Positions 18,746 through 30,703 of a DNA stretch of 64,000 bases are shown in pieces. The stretch comes from Henricia sp. BOLD:AAB3569 (lineage: Eukaryota > Echinodermata > Asteroidea > Spinulosida > Echinasteridae): assembly GCA_037783545.1 (NCBI GenBank), contig JBBELK010000164.1, forward strand, positions 1,302,001 to 1,366,000. The letters run 5' to 3'. Both the position numbers and the translations under genes were made by a program. The notes below the pieces were generated by a model that saw nothing but the letters and a program-made list of their open reading frames with translations, made no database searches and was not told the DNA's origin. Position 1 is the first letter of the stretch. The number at the start of each line of letters is the position of its first letter.

Positions 18746-21040
18746 TACACTCTCAGAACGTTGGTTAAAATTTTTAACCAACTTGGTTAAAATTTTAACC
18801 AACCATGTATTACCAGGTGAACATCCCAACAGTTGGTTAAAACCTTAACCAACCCAGGTTGGTTAAATTTTAATACGTGGTTGGTTAAAATGTTTAACCA
18901 ATGACTGGTTAATTAAATTTTAACCAACCTGTTGGTTAATGGTGAGTTGGGCAAATTTTAACCATGCAGTTGGTTATACCAGAATGGTTGGGCAATTTAC
19001 TTAAATGCTGTTCACAGAAATTGGGCAATATTTTACCAACAGTTGGTTAATTTATTATGTTATCAGTTCTTTAAGACACTAAATAAAGGCAAATACTACA
19101 CAATGACCTTGATAATTTGACATTTTATTATTTTGAATATATCATGTACCGTATTTTGATGTACATAATCAGCAGCAGTAGGTCAAATATATCCTGAAAT
19201 TTTCTGAATGAAAGTATTTGGATTCTTTCAAACACATCACACTGTGTTAACATTGAGTTTGATAATGCTTGAGTGCTTTTTGTTTCTTTTGTGGTTTACA
19301 CAGACAAAGAAAAGTTAACTTCGGGTTGCGAAATAACACTAACACAATTTATATTTAGTTGCGATTAGCTTGCAAAGTATGGAATGTTTGTTCTGGATCA
19401 AAAAGTGACCAAAATGCAGTTAGCATACAATCATTACTGTCCACTAAATAAAAAGTTTCCCGTATTCAGGCCTCTCACACCAGATTACTCTAAGGCAGCT
19501 CTAGCTCACAAACAAAATGTCAAACGGCAGATTAGATGATTTAGTTATTATGTCCAGCACACTATATGTCTTCTTGAATGTTAGTGTTTCCATCAGAATG
19601 ATCCACCTCGATCGGCCCTCGCCAGCTTTATCATGAAGACAGTAGCATCAGGGAGTAGCAGTTGTCAAATCAACTATGATGAGTGGTTGTCGCCTTGGCT
19701 TCTCATTACCGTGTTATTAAATTGCTGTATGAATAAACAAAATGAAACAAAGACTAACTTAGTATGCATGACATCTATCGGAAAGAATTTACAAGTCGGA
19801 CATCACATAAGCCCTCATGCACTAAGCCTATAGGACAACTCAGAAAAATTCTAAAAAATTTTTCGAGTAAATTCTTCAGATTTTTCCCCTCCAAATCTTG
19901 GTTCTCTCATTATATTTGCACTTATTCTATTTAATAAATAATTTTAAGGCAAAATTAGTGATGTCCGAGTACTAAATTCTTACCCTTTTTTACTAAAAAA
20001 ATACCAAAAAGACTTCTCTTTAAACGTTTAACACATTTTAGTGGTTATTAAATCACTATAAGGACAATCAGTGCCGACTTGTGGTAATCGAAATTTATTC
20101 CAAATCATGTACCTATCAAACCTAGGTGGCGATTCGTCCACGACGTACGCATAATAGAAATAAAATTTACAGCGCACCTAGAGAAACAAACGTGCACGTT
20201 TTGTCTCCATATGGGCGAGGATTTTGTCATCCAAATTTTCCCCAGGGGCGGGGAATTTATCACACGAAACTTAGTGACAACCCCCACCTCTTAGTCTTAG
20301 GTGGGACAGCCCGGGGGTACGGGTGGGGGACTAGGGAGGAGTGGGAGAAATGAAGACCGTTCGTATAGCGAGTACATGTATACTCCACTATCACTAGCAT
20401 ACACACGGCCTACGTGTACCATGGGTGTACAAAGCCTAGCCCAGTAGCCGTGCGTGTATGTTTTTTTTTAAAAATGGCACGTTCATGTCGGCTTAAACCT
20501 TCGAAAAGGTCTGCCAAATCTTTCTGCTAGCAACCACTAATGTATCCACACAGTCTAACGAAATACCAGATGATTAAACGAGACAGGCTTACCTTCAAAT
20601 AACCGTCATTTCGGCTCAGAAACACCGCTAATCTGACCGTGAACTTTCGCCATTTTGTGTGTGTGTTACTGTGTGCCTGTACGCACACACAACGTTTTTA
20701 CATCGACAACGACGCGTGAAAAAAATGCTGCACTGGCGAATGCTGCCATTCACCAATGGCAGCTTTCGCTGGACACCACGTGACATGGTTGGGCGATTTG
20801 TTTTAACCAACTTCGCTTTTGCGGGGGGTCGACATTATAACCATAGTTGGTTAAAATACAGCCCTCTGATCTTATATTTTACACAACCCGCAGTTTACCC
20901 AACCAGAAAGCAGAATATTTCTTAACCAACCCCTGGTTAAAGAAAAATTTACCCAACTCATAGAATTTAACCAACATTGGGAGGTTTTTAACCAACTTAT
21001 TTTTAACCAGTGATATTTTAACCAGCGTTCTGAGAGTGTA
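18746..21040. mobile_element. 2.3-kb TIR element with arrays of TTGGTTAA motifs
   Basis: Ends TACACTCTCAGAACGTTGG and, mirrored at 21016-21040, the same with one mismatch, flanked by TA. Both subterminal regions (about 18760-19050 and 20790-21025) are packed with TTGGTTAAAATTT / AAATTTTAACCAAC motifs in both orientations, as in transposase-binding subterminal repeats. The 1.7-kb core has no recognisable transposase; open frames are below 90 codons. Confidence 0.75.
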
Positions 21041-21837
21041 GCACGCGCTCGCTCCCGTCTCCGGATTCTCGAAACAACTTAAACATTTATGTTCGAATTT
21101 TCATACCTATGTTCAACTTTGTTTCATACCTGTATAAATAGTCTCTCTTTTGTCAATTACTTTTAAATATTGGGGGAAAATCAGAGTTGAATTTGGCGCA
21201 GTTCTGCAGTAAGAAACTTTCATGCGGCTGGACACAAAACTAACTCGCAAGACCATGTGACTTTTCGCAACAACAAAAACATACAGTTCATTCAGTGGAA
21301 GCCCCCCAGCTATGGCGGATGTACAGGGAAGAAGACCTTATTACCGGATTGGTGTATATAGAGGTTTAGCGTACACATGCAGGAATATTCAAACATAAAA
21401 GAACATATACCACAGTGCATGTCTATAGTTGAAAAAGTGTATGAAAGGTTTCCTCATTAAAAAGTTGAATATTGTTCAGTTGTTGATAATTTGTTAAAGC
21501 TTTTCATAAAATTTCCCAGAGCAGCTTGATTAATTTACTGTGTGTGGCCAGATTATCCAGGTTCAACTGCCATAGGATTGTACACACAGAAATCCTGGTG
21601 CCCTGGCCACTGGCCGCGTTATGGAGGGGGCCTAATATCAAGGTTCCACCTCCATATGTTTGTGTTAAAACTTGTTTGGGACCAAACAAATGTGGCCACT
21701 TTAGACAGGTGGCCTCTTTATAGAGGTGGTCTGAAGAGCACGTTTCACTGTACTTTCTTCAGTCCTCTCACAAACGTATGTATATCCACGTCTTTGGAAA
21801 TGAACTACCTTCTTTTTTGGCCTTTAACTACACCCAT
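21041..21837. other. Right loop; fragments of two MITE families
   Basis: 21265-21362 is the right half of the TATAGAC/CCGGTAACTAAGG family (compare 58694-59033). 21590-21755 is a partial, diverged copy of the ACAGTGAAAC family with GTGGCCTCTTTATAGAGGTGG. The rest is unassigned. Confidence 0.6.
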
Positions 21838-22958
21838 TCATTAATTAGGCACTAATTAGTGGTGCGAATCAGCCGGTTCCAAATTTTTTTTTAGATATGG
21901 TAATGATCTAAAAGTTTATACTAAAAATTTGAAAATCGTAAACACAAAGGGTACACTTTTTCTTTGAAGAAGACCGGTTGGCTTTAATGTGTCCGTTTCT
22001 TTTGATGATTAACATGTTTTTGCACATTTTCCTCACGTACGTAATTGGTAGTATTATTAAACTTGTAGATTGTTTGAAATAATTATTATATTGCAAAAAT
22101 GTGCAAAAATTATTATATTGCAAAAGTTTCAAAAATTCGTTGACTTGTTTTTTATTAACACACTTTTTTTAAAAATCTTTTGGAGTATGTATTTTAGATA
22201 TCGAATTATAGGATAAATCTTAGGCTGAATCCTAGTGCTGAGTTGAAATGGTACATTGCCAAATGGGACGGTGAAATTGCCGCATGGCATGATGAAACTG
22301 AAGAATGAAACGGCGAACTCGTCGCGTGCAATGATTACTCGCAAAAACGAATAATATGGAATCGATTACTAGCAAACAAGGGCAAATCGCCATGTAAAAC
22401 CGATGAAATTGGCGAATGTTATGATGAAATTGGCGAATGTAATGATGAAATTGGCGAATGTAAGGGTGAAATTGGCGAATGGAAGGGTAAAATTGGCGAA
22501 TGGAAGGGTGAAATTGGCGAATGCAACGTGAAATTGACAAATGCAATGATGAAATTGGCGAATGTAATGTTGAAATTGGCGAATGTAATGATGAAATTGG
22601 CGAATGTAATGATGAAATTGGCGAATAAGATGATGAAATTATAAAATTGGCGAATGTAAGGGTGAAATTGACGAATTTAATGATGAAATTGGCGAATGTA
22701 AGGGTGAAATTGGCGAATGGAATGATGAAATTGGCGAATGGAATGATGAAATTGGCGAATGTAATGATGAAATTGGCGAATGGGATGATGAAATTGGCGA
22801 ATGGATGATGAAATTGGCGAATGGAATAATGAAATTGGCGAATGAAATGATAAAATTGGCGAATGAAATGATAAAATTGGCGAATGAAATGATGAAATTT
22901 ATAAAGGCGGCGTTGTGGTACTACCGAAGATAGCTATGGCGTTCCATATTATTAGGGG
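21838..22958. repeat. Right arm of the giant inverted repeat
   Basis: Reverse complement of 16689-17820, including its own 21-bp minisatellite (about 22400-22905, unit TAATGATGAAATTGGCGAATG). The boundary GGCGTTCCATATTATTAG mirrors the left boundary. Arm-to-arm similarity is high outside the satellite. Confidence 0.9.
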
Positions 22959-23068
22959 GACGCAACTTTACGCCTGCTCGCATAAAGGGCTCAACATGCG
23001 AGTGGGCGCTTGTTTTCACAGCGCTCAAGGTCACAGAACTTTCGGTAAAGTTGCGTCCCCCTATTAAT
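22955..23068. mobile_element. MITE with AGGGGGACGCAACTTTAC ends
   Basis: AGGGGGACGCAACTTTAC and GTAAAGTTGCGTCCCCCT are perfect inverted termini 114 bp apart. It sits exactly at the outer edge of the right arm, so it marks or interrupts the boundary. Confidence 0.8.
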
Positions 23069-23679
23069 CATGTACTAGGCCTATATGGGACAACTTCAAA
23101 GGTTTTCTTAGTAAAATTGTAACATTTCCCCTCATAATTTTGTGTCTGTATCATTAAACTAGCATTTTTACATAGTTTATAGGTCACAACAAGGCAAATC
23201 CTGGGTGCCCGTGCGCGTAATTTTTTTTCCCAGGATGGTAAAGGCCAATATTTGCATGTTTGCTTCCGATTGGCTGGATTTTTGACGTATTGATAAATTG
23301 TTCATGTTGGATGTACATTGCGTGCGTACCGTGTACTCAGTCAATAGCAAAACTCCCTTGCAATTGCAAGGTCGTCCTTGGCCGGCTGTGACTAGAAGTC
23401 ACAGAAGACTCGTGTGTATAATTCCATGGTAATTCCAAGACCCAACCACTAAACAAAATGGCCAAGTCTGAAGGCAATTGTCGGTACCATGTGGTTTGCA
23501 GTACTGATTTCGAAGATAGTATACTTTTATATTCCCTTATGTTTTTTAGTTGGCCCATGTGTTTTCTTCCTCCATGGTTGGCCCATGGTTGGCCCAAGGC
23601 CTACAGTAGGCTATAATCACCAAAATATTATATACAGTGGGTGAAAATATAATCGTTTTCTTATAGGCCTCCATCAACT

Positions 23680-24012
23680 TCAAATTAGGATCATTATTAA
23701 TTCAACAATGTAAACAGTTTGGTAAAAAAATAAGTTTGAGTTGGCACATGCACCCTGGTTGCGCAAAACTAGTTTGCAGTACTGGGGAAAAAAATACGGT
23801 AGAATCGAGTGTGAGATTTGTACAGCATGTTCGTGCATGAGCTGTTCAAACTCAAAGGCTTTGGTGAGGTCAATACAGCAATAAATATCATTGGTAACGT
23901 ACGTGATGACATTTGGAATGGAGGTCAAAGTTTGGTTTAGCACTGAAGTGCCTTTCCATGATCCATCACATTGTGAGCGCATATAATTTATGGTGAAAAA
24001 TAGACCATACAA
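23680..24012 (-). pseudogene. Possible LINE reverse transcriptase remnant
   Basis: The minus frame contains LTSIPNVITYVTNDIYCCID and then LTKAFEFEQL, resembling the first RT motif (D L S K A F D) of non-LTR elements. Nothing else of an RT is visible; the assignment is tentative. Confidence 0.25.
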
Positions 24013-24794
24013 GGACTAAACATCTGAAACAAATAACTTGCAACTTTTACGTCACAAAGTCAATGATCATGAATTGATTGAAAACATATATGCTAACGAG
24101 TTAGCCAGAATTTTCAAATATTAAGTATTTTCTTGGAAGATTTTGGTTTTCTTCGGCAAATATCTATGTTTATCATTTAAATAATTTCAGGTTGACATTT
24201 ATTTCTGGCCGGGTTGAATCATGGTTGAATAAAGCGCTGCATAAATTTATATTCGTGTCGTTGTTTTTGTTATGGTTTCAATTTTTCTTCCCATAGACAT
24301 AGAGCAAGGAAACCTTGCTCTAATCCCATATGTTGGAACTTAGAACAATTTCTTAAATTCAAACAAAATATTGTAATGACATCAATCAAGTCATTTTTAT
24401 TACCAAACTGTTCAATTCGACAACATGCATGTACATGTACAAAGAGAGTAATTCTTTGGCAGTAACATATGGGCCTGGATTTCTTGTATTTGTAGTCAAC
24501 GTACTTACTAGGCCACACACTGCACAACCAACCACACTGACAGTACAGTGTGCAGTACAGTACAGTGTGCACTCTGCAGGTATATGACATGTAATAAGCA
24601 AGAACATGAATATGCATAATGATCTGACCAACCAAAGCGAGGTATGCAAATATTGGCCTTTACCATCCTGGGAAAAAAAATTACGCTGCCCGTGCATGGT
24701 AACTATTATATCAATCTTGCTGCATGCTACGCCTACGCGCCCCATTTAAATTTTCACTGCTATATTTGGCCATGGAGGAAGGAAATGATTTGGC

Positions 24795-25394
24795 TTAAAG
24801 CGGGCCTCCCACTGTGCGATTTTTGCCACGAATTCCCCACGATTCGGTACGATTAGCTACGATTTGGTTACGATTGTGTATACCCTGTACACAATCGTAA
24901 CCAAATCGTAGCTAATCGTACCTAATTCATAGCAAAAATCGCACAGTGGGAGGCCTGCTTAAAGCGGGCCTCCCACTGTGCGAATTTGGCCACGAATTAG
25001 GTACGATTAGCTACGATTTGGTACGACTAGACTGTCCATAGACCCTATTGCTGATCGATCGCGATACGCGAATAGCGCGAAGCATTATGGGTAGACAAAG
25101 GGAGCAACAGCATACCGTACTGTGGCGTACGCGCGCGATATGCTCCCTTTCTTTACCCAGCATGCATCAGCGCAACCGATCGACAATAGGGTTTATAGAC
25201 TCTACACACAATCGTAGCTAATCGTACCCAATTCGTGGTAAAAATCGCACAGTGGTGAGTGGGACTGGCGCTTTAGCGGGTACGATTACCAGAGACTGTC
25301 TAGCTATAGACTCTACACACAATCGTACTTGTAGGATTGTAGCTAATCGTAGAAAATTCATGGCAAAAATCGCACAGTGGGAGGCCCGCTTTTT
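24795..25394. mobile_element. Cluster of three head-to-tail palindromic elements, one interrupted
   Basis: Units begin TTAAAGCGGGCCTCCCACTG and mirror at GTGGGAGGCCTGCTT. Interior motifs TTAGCTACGATTTGG / CCAAATCGTAGCTAA form a hairpin. Unit 1 is 24795-24962, unit 2 24958-25277, and unit 3 (partial) 25278-25394. Unit 2 is interrupted by a separate element at 25044-25194 with ACCCTATTG...CAATAGGGTT ends. Confidence 0.8.
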
Positions 25395-25539
25395 CGAGCT
25401 GCTAAAAATATTCACCTTTGACAAAGGTATAGAATTGTGAGCTAACACGTGTTTCAGTTTCACGATGAAAGGAGATATAAATGCTCAACTTACCAATTTC
25501 TTATTTTCTATAAATTCTTCAACGCGTTCCGATCTACTT

Positions 25540-25780
25540 GTACGTCTGTGGTGCGCCCGGCCGGCCGCGCCGCGCCGCGCCCCCGCCACGGCCGGCCGGC
25601 CGGAACGACACGAAAATTTGCTTAGCACAGGATTTATTTGCTTTATAAAATGGATCACAAGCCAAAGTTATACACCAACTTGTGTTCTTCGCAATCCATT
25701 TTTGCAATATAAAGCAAAAAAATCATGTGCTAAGCAAATTTTTGTGCTAAACAACGCCATGAAATTGGCCCCAGATGGTT
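25540..25780. repeat. GC-rich palindrome and partial GGGGCCAATTT-family copy
   Basis: 25555-25612 is almost pure G+C (GGCCGGCCGCGCCGCGCCGC and its near mirror). It is followed by a degenerate copy of the AATTTCATAAAGC family ending ATGAAATTGGCCCC at 25759-25774. Confidence 0.55.
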
Positions 25781-26029
25781 CCACGTAGCGCCCTCTCTTG
25801 GCTAGCCTTGTCCAAGGCTATGTAATGTATGAAATTGTGTGAATCAGTGAAGAAAGTGCGCCATCGCGCGGTGAATTGTAGCCAACTGCAAAATAGTCTG
25901 GTTACCAGAATATCCTGGTCTGAATCCTGACTTCTCGGGCGAGGCTATACCAACGGGGTCCGCCAGCCGACCTCTCTAGTCAGGCCCCGCCTCACCAACC
26001 AGGACCTCCACGCTCAGGCCCCAGCGAGC

Positions 26030-26560
26030 ACGTGTGGCGCTGTGCATGGTTACTATACTGCAGCTGCATTCTATATACAGCGTTGTACGACTTGTATACG
26101 TCAGCAGATACATGTACACTGTACATATGTGTAGAAGCAGTGTAGTTTTGTGACACAAGTCAAGATATTTCTTGTAGTCGCGCACAGTAAGATTAGTCCA
26201 TGTGTGTACGTGTCTGTGTATGTGTATGGGCGGACTGTTGCCATATTTTATGATGCAGCCAAGCACTATTATAGTGTTTTTTTTTCTCTCAAAAGATTTC
26301 ATATTAAGGGCTGCGGTTGGTATTAATTCCGTTTACTGGTCGCTACTGATCTGATACGCCGTGTGATAAGTCTTGTAAGTTGTAGTCGCGCACAGTAGTC
26401 GCGCAAGATAAGTCCATGTGTCTGTGTATGTGTATATATATCCGGACTGTTGGCATATTTTATGATGCAGCCAAGCACTATTATAGTGTTTGTTTTTCTC
26501 AAAAGATTTCATGCGATTGGTATTAATTCCGTTTACTGGTCGCTTCTGAGACGCCGTGTG
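26030..26560. repeat. Direct duplication of a 180-bp AT-rich segment
   Basis: The segment around 26160-26350 (AGTCGCGCACAGTA..TTATGATGCAGCCAAGCACTA..GGTATTAATTCCGTTTACTGGTCGCT) recurs at 26380-26550. The segment 25800-25925 recurs inverted at 26755-26925 (CACCGCGCGATGGCGCAC, AGCCTTGGACAAGGCTA). Together they form a roughly 1.1-kb inverted structure. Confidence 0.7.
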
Positions 26561-27111
26561 ATATTAGTATATGGAACATGGCAGAAAGGAAATTTTGTTA
26601 GTAACAAGTAAATTGTTGAATGTTTTTCACTCCTAGATTCACTTCCCTCTAAAATATTAACACGTTGTGGTGGATATTGAGTTATTATAAGGAGAATGGC
26701 AGCCAGGAGTCATCGGCGCCGACAGGTACGGATACAGCCGATCGATACAGCCTCGCCCGAGAAGTCAGGATTCAGACCAAGATATTTTTGTAACCAGACT
26801 ATTTGGCAGTTGGCTACAATTCACCGCGCGATGGCGCACTTTCGCTGCATAATACAGGCAAATTCTTTACGGATAACACAATTTCATACATTACATAGCC
26901 TTGGACAAGGCTATCTCTTGGCTTGTGAAGTTGTGAAATGCAGGGACTGGTAACTTGTCTATTTCGTCGCGAGCCAAAATAAACAAGTTCCCAGTCCCTA
27001 TATTTCACAGGCAAGGGGGCAGGGAAAACAAAACAGCAGGGGCCAATTTCATAAAGCTGTTTAGCAAAAACATTTGCTTAATCAAAAAATTGTTTGCTTT
27101 ATAAAAATGGG

Positions 27112-27252
27112 TTAAAGGCACAGGCTCGTCAGCAATGCGCGCGCGCGCCAAATTCGTGCCACGAAATACGCAGCTTCATAGTAAAGGCATGGAGCTGCGT
27201 ATTTCGTGGCACGAATTTGGCGGGCGCGCATTGCTGACGAGCCTGTCTTTAA
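27112..27252. mobile_element. TTAA-flanked palindromic MITE, copy 2
   Basis: Flanked by TTAA on each side; hairpin with AGGCACAGGCTCGTCAGCAA ends. The empty site is preserved in the copy at 59041-59281 (ATGGGTTAATAATC), which shows that TTAA is the duplicated target. TTAA duplication is characteristic of the piggyBac superfamily. Confidence 0.92.
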
Positions 27253-27341
27253 TAGTCAAAATTGTAAGTCAACTTGTGTTCTTAACAAGAATAGCAGATA
27301 TTCTTGTGAAGAACACAAGTTGACACGCAATTTCAACTATA

Positions 27342-27483
27342 GACCCTTTGCACGGGCGGCCATGACAGGGGGCAGTCACATTGTCTCCGTGTGTCATGCA
27401 CGAGTAGGCACTTTCTGGATCTATTGTCACCTCATTTAGATATGAAAACCTACCCCCTGTCATGGCCGCCAGTGCAAAAGGTC
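27342..27483. mobile_element. TA-flanked palindromic MITE GACCCTTTGCAC
   Basis: GACCCTTTGCACGGGCGGCC and its mirror GGCCGCCAGTGCAAAAGGTC, flanked by TA, inserted in the right half of the outer palindrome. Confidence 0.85.
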
Positions 27484-27599
27484 TATTAACACATTTTTAT
27501 AAAGCCAACAAATTTTTGATTAAGACAATTTTTCTGCTAAACAGCTTTATGAAAATGGCCCCAGTGTGCAAGACGAGGAAAGAGTATGCGAGCATCCAA

Positions 27600-28036
27600 T
27601 GTCTCGAACCATGTCATATGACGTCACACTTAAGTAAATACAAGATGACGAACAAACAGTCATTTTTATCTTTACTTTATTCCAGTTTTCGCTTCATTTT
27701 CACACAATACATCGAAGAGGTCTCATTTTCATGTATCGATATATTACATTATGTACAGATGATTTCATATAATTAAACTATTTTGAATTATAATTAAATA
27801 ATTTATATAATCTTATAGACTCTGATCTACCAAATCAATATACTGCTTCTATTAGATTCATATACTTTCAACTATATTATTTATAAACACCACTTATCAA
27901 CACCTTCATTTTCCATGGAAAAATACATGTAACATATTATTTTATTTGGTTGTCACACTTGAGTAACATGTACATGTACAGCATTTGTAGAGTAAAAATC
28001 TTCTTAATTTCAAAATGGCTGTAAAATTGTGTCGCC
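27600..28036. other. AT-rich stretch, nothing recognised
   Basis: Simple AT-rich sequence without repeats of the window's families and without protein-like frames. Confidence 0.5.
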
Positions 28037-28395
28037 TTAAAGGAGTGTGACCAGATCACTTTTTTTTACCAATAACTCCCCGGGACTTACTATATGGGTC
28101 ATGAGATTTTTATATCATAACATCCGTTATATTTTTCTGATTACGAAACTGAAACTCCCGCGCTTCTAGGCCGCATATTTCCGAGGATATCGTCGAAAAT
28201 CCACCGATTATTTGTAAACTAATTTTCCAGTATCAACGTTTATCCACTGAAAGCCACTCGATAGTTTTGTTCAATTTTTTACTGGAAATCGCGAATGTTT
28301 TCGGGTTTTTGGGAGGTGTGTATGGGAGTTACTTAATAATATTGGTAAGTTACATCGAAAACTATTTTCCAGAAACTCTGGTCATGCTCCTTTAA
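28037..28395. mobile_element. TTAA-flanked element, AGGAGTGTGACCAGA ends
   Basis: TTAAAGGAGTGTGACCAGA and TCTGGTCATGCTCCTTTAA bound 355 bp, with TTAA at both edges. Solo ends of the same style (CATGCTCCTTTAA) occur at 44117-44129, so the family is dispersed. Confidence 0.85.
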
Positions 28396-28995
28396 ATTGG
28401 CTACGGCTACAATTTACACACAATTAAGCTGATGTTAGTCGGCTAATTTACCTCTAGCCGTAGCCAACGATTTGTACGAAGCCTGATGGGACAATTACAT
28501 TATCGCTGAAAACCATGCTCTTGCGCTGCGCTGGCCGCTTTTATGATCGTCCTGGGACTAAGTCATGAATATGCATATTATGTCGTCATCAGTGACCGTG
28601 TGCGCAGTCCTGAAAAGTCAAGGTAGTATAAAACGGTTCAATGTGGTTCAAATTTGAATTTGCAGCACAGCGTACTGCACTTCGCGTTAGGCTGCTTTTT
28701 TCCGCGATAATGTGAACGTCCTCGAGTCTTTTTACATTTATTTTGTTAAAACCCAGACTGAAATTATCTACAAATCCATGATCTGATTATAAAGTAAAAC
28801 CCGCTTATTGGTCTCTATCATTTGGTTCTTACGAAAACTTCTGCCGATTGTATAAATTCTCACACACTTATATGGCGACAACGACTTTGATTGAGACACA
28901 AATCAGGGTACTTCGGCGGATCATGTGAACATAGTTAGGGGCATTAAAAGGAAACAATTACATCTTGTTGTAGTTGAGTTACACAGAAGTACAAG

Positions 28996-29433
28996 TGGGT
29001 CTTTCCACGCTAAAGGGCCTATTTGAAAAATAAGTCAATAATTCCTTCTTAGATGTCTTCATTTTATCTCAAACTTAAAGAAATTCCCTTGTACTGTTCT
29101 CAGGAGATAACTTTTGCCCAAAGAGTTAAGAAAATGCTGCCACAACATACATTTCTGAAAAGCTTGTGTACAAATTTCCCCTCGGTACATTGTACGTACG
29201 TAACTGGACAGACAAAATTGTGACATTTTTGTCTGTCCAGTGACATACGTATAAGGGGAAATTTGTACACAATTTTTTCAAAAATGTATGTTAATATAAT
29301 TGTGGCAGCATTTTCTTACCCTTTTGGGCAAACGTTATCTCCTGAAAACAGTACAAGGGAATTTCTTTAAGTTTGAGATAAACTGAAGACATCTGAAAGG
29401 AATTATTGACTTATTTTTCAAATAGGCCCTTTA
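28996..29433. mobile_element. Complete palindromic element, GGGTCTTTCCACGC family
   Basis: Arms of about 170 bp mirror each other from TAAAGGGCCTATTTGAAAAA to GGCCCTTTA, with a central CTGGACAGACAAAATTGTGA hairpin. The half copy is at 6527-6797. The long minus-strand frame 29411-29902 runs through this and the next element and is not a gene. Confidence 0.9.
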
Positions 29434-29722
29434 TCGATAAAAAAATCACTTCAGCTAAGTATAGTTGCAAGTATAAATGGTCTTTTCTATAATTAAGCGA
29501 TTCAAATTTTTGAATCAATTCCATTTTTGAATTGATTACAATTCCTTTCGGATTCGATTCCGCTTTCAACATAAAGGTTGCCACAAAAACCCAGAAATGT
29601 TGTAATTCCTGCATATATTGACATTCAGAATTGCCGGGTACTTCCTGGAATTGCCAAGATAATGGAATCAATTCCTCCAAAAGATGGAATCGCGATTTCG
29701 ATACCAACATGGAATCGATTCT

Positions 29723-30213
29723 AAAGGCTCGTCTACACGAGCCAACATTTGTTGACCAACAAGGACCAACATCAAGTTGGAACTTGTTGGATGTGCTCGA
29801 TGGTGCGAACCAACATGTTCTAGCATATCTTGACCGCAGTTGGTTGCTAGCTGCCTTCACGTGCAGGCGTTCTAATCTGCTATTGGCCTGTTTCTCAGAC
29901 AAGTTCTAACAAAGTCGGGCGATAGGAACATATTCATACATGTTCCAACTGGTTGGATGTTCTTGGACGGCCGACATCGTCAGACATGTGTTGGACCTTG
30001 TTAGCAAACAAATGTTGGTTCGTGTAAACAGGCCTTGTTGGATAAACGGGCCAATAGCAGATTAGAACGCCTGCCACGTGAAGGCAGCAACCAACTGCGG
30101 TCAAGATATGCTGGTTCGCACGCACGGTTGAGCACATCCATGTATTGCCCAACAAGTTAACTTTATGTTGGTCCTTGTTGGCCAACAAATGTTGGCTCGT
30201 GTAGACAGGCCTT
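29723..30213. mobile_element. 490-bp palindromic element, AAAGGCTCGTCTACACG ends
   Basis: AAAGGCTCGTCTACACGAGC and GGCTCGTGTAGACAGGCCTTT bound arms rich in CCAACAAGGACCAACAT. The inner halves mirror around GGCGTTCTAATCTGCTATTG and its complement. Confidence 0.88.
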
Positions 30214-30507
30214 TAATCTAATCCAGGGAGGATTTTCTCAAGCCTATACTTTGTAGCACACTATTTTATGGATATTTTTACAGATGGGAAATTTCACACT
30301 TTATATTAAAACCCTCTTTCTTTTAAAACTTTCAAAATTCTCAACAGATGAGTACACTACAGAAATTTATCAAACTAGTTGTTCAAACAATACTGTGCAC
30401 GACATCATTAAATTGTTTTGAATTATTTTGGCAAACAAAAATCCCAAAAATTTTGAAAATTAACTGGATATCTGAGGTCAATGGAATGAAAGATACACTT
30501 AAGTATG

Positions 30508-30703
30508 CAGAGCTGCCAACCCTCCCAGATTTTGGGAAGGACATCTGGGAAAACAGGTTCATTCTGTGACTCCAAACACATCTAAAAATCTCCAAGGTTG
30601 TTAATTGACAATCCAGGAGGGTTTTTATCCATGTCAAGACTCACAAAATTTAGTAATTTTCTGAAGAATCTGTTGCAAAATCTGGGAATGTTGGCAGCCT
30701 TGA
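30508..30703. mobile_element. GCTGCCAACCCTCCC element, copy 1
   Basis: Starts AGAGCTGCCAACCCTCCCAG and ends GGGAATGTTGGCAGC. A second copy at 32740-32920 is about 90 percent identical over 180 bp in the same orientation. Confidence 0.82.

Larger units (their letters stand above)
27039..27562. mobile_element. GGGGCCAATTT palindrome carrying two nested MITEs
   Basis: Ends GGGGCCAATTTCATAAAGCT and mirror. Compared with the intact 241-bp copy at 59041-59281, it contains two insertions, at a TTAA (27112-27252) and at a TA (27342-27483). Removing them restores collinearity. Confidence 0.9.

Noticed and set aside
24270-24745. Overlapping minus frames of 119-121 codons
   Set aside because: Cysteine/histidine-rich translation of AT-rich and ACATGTAC sequence; two frames equally open; no homology recognised.
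29411-29902. 163-codon minus-strand frame
   Set aside because: Runs across the termini of two different palindromic elements; composition follows the repeats.
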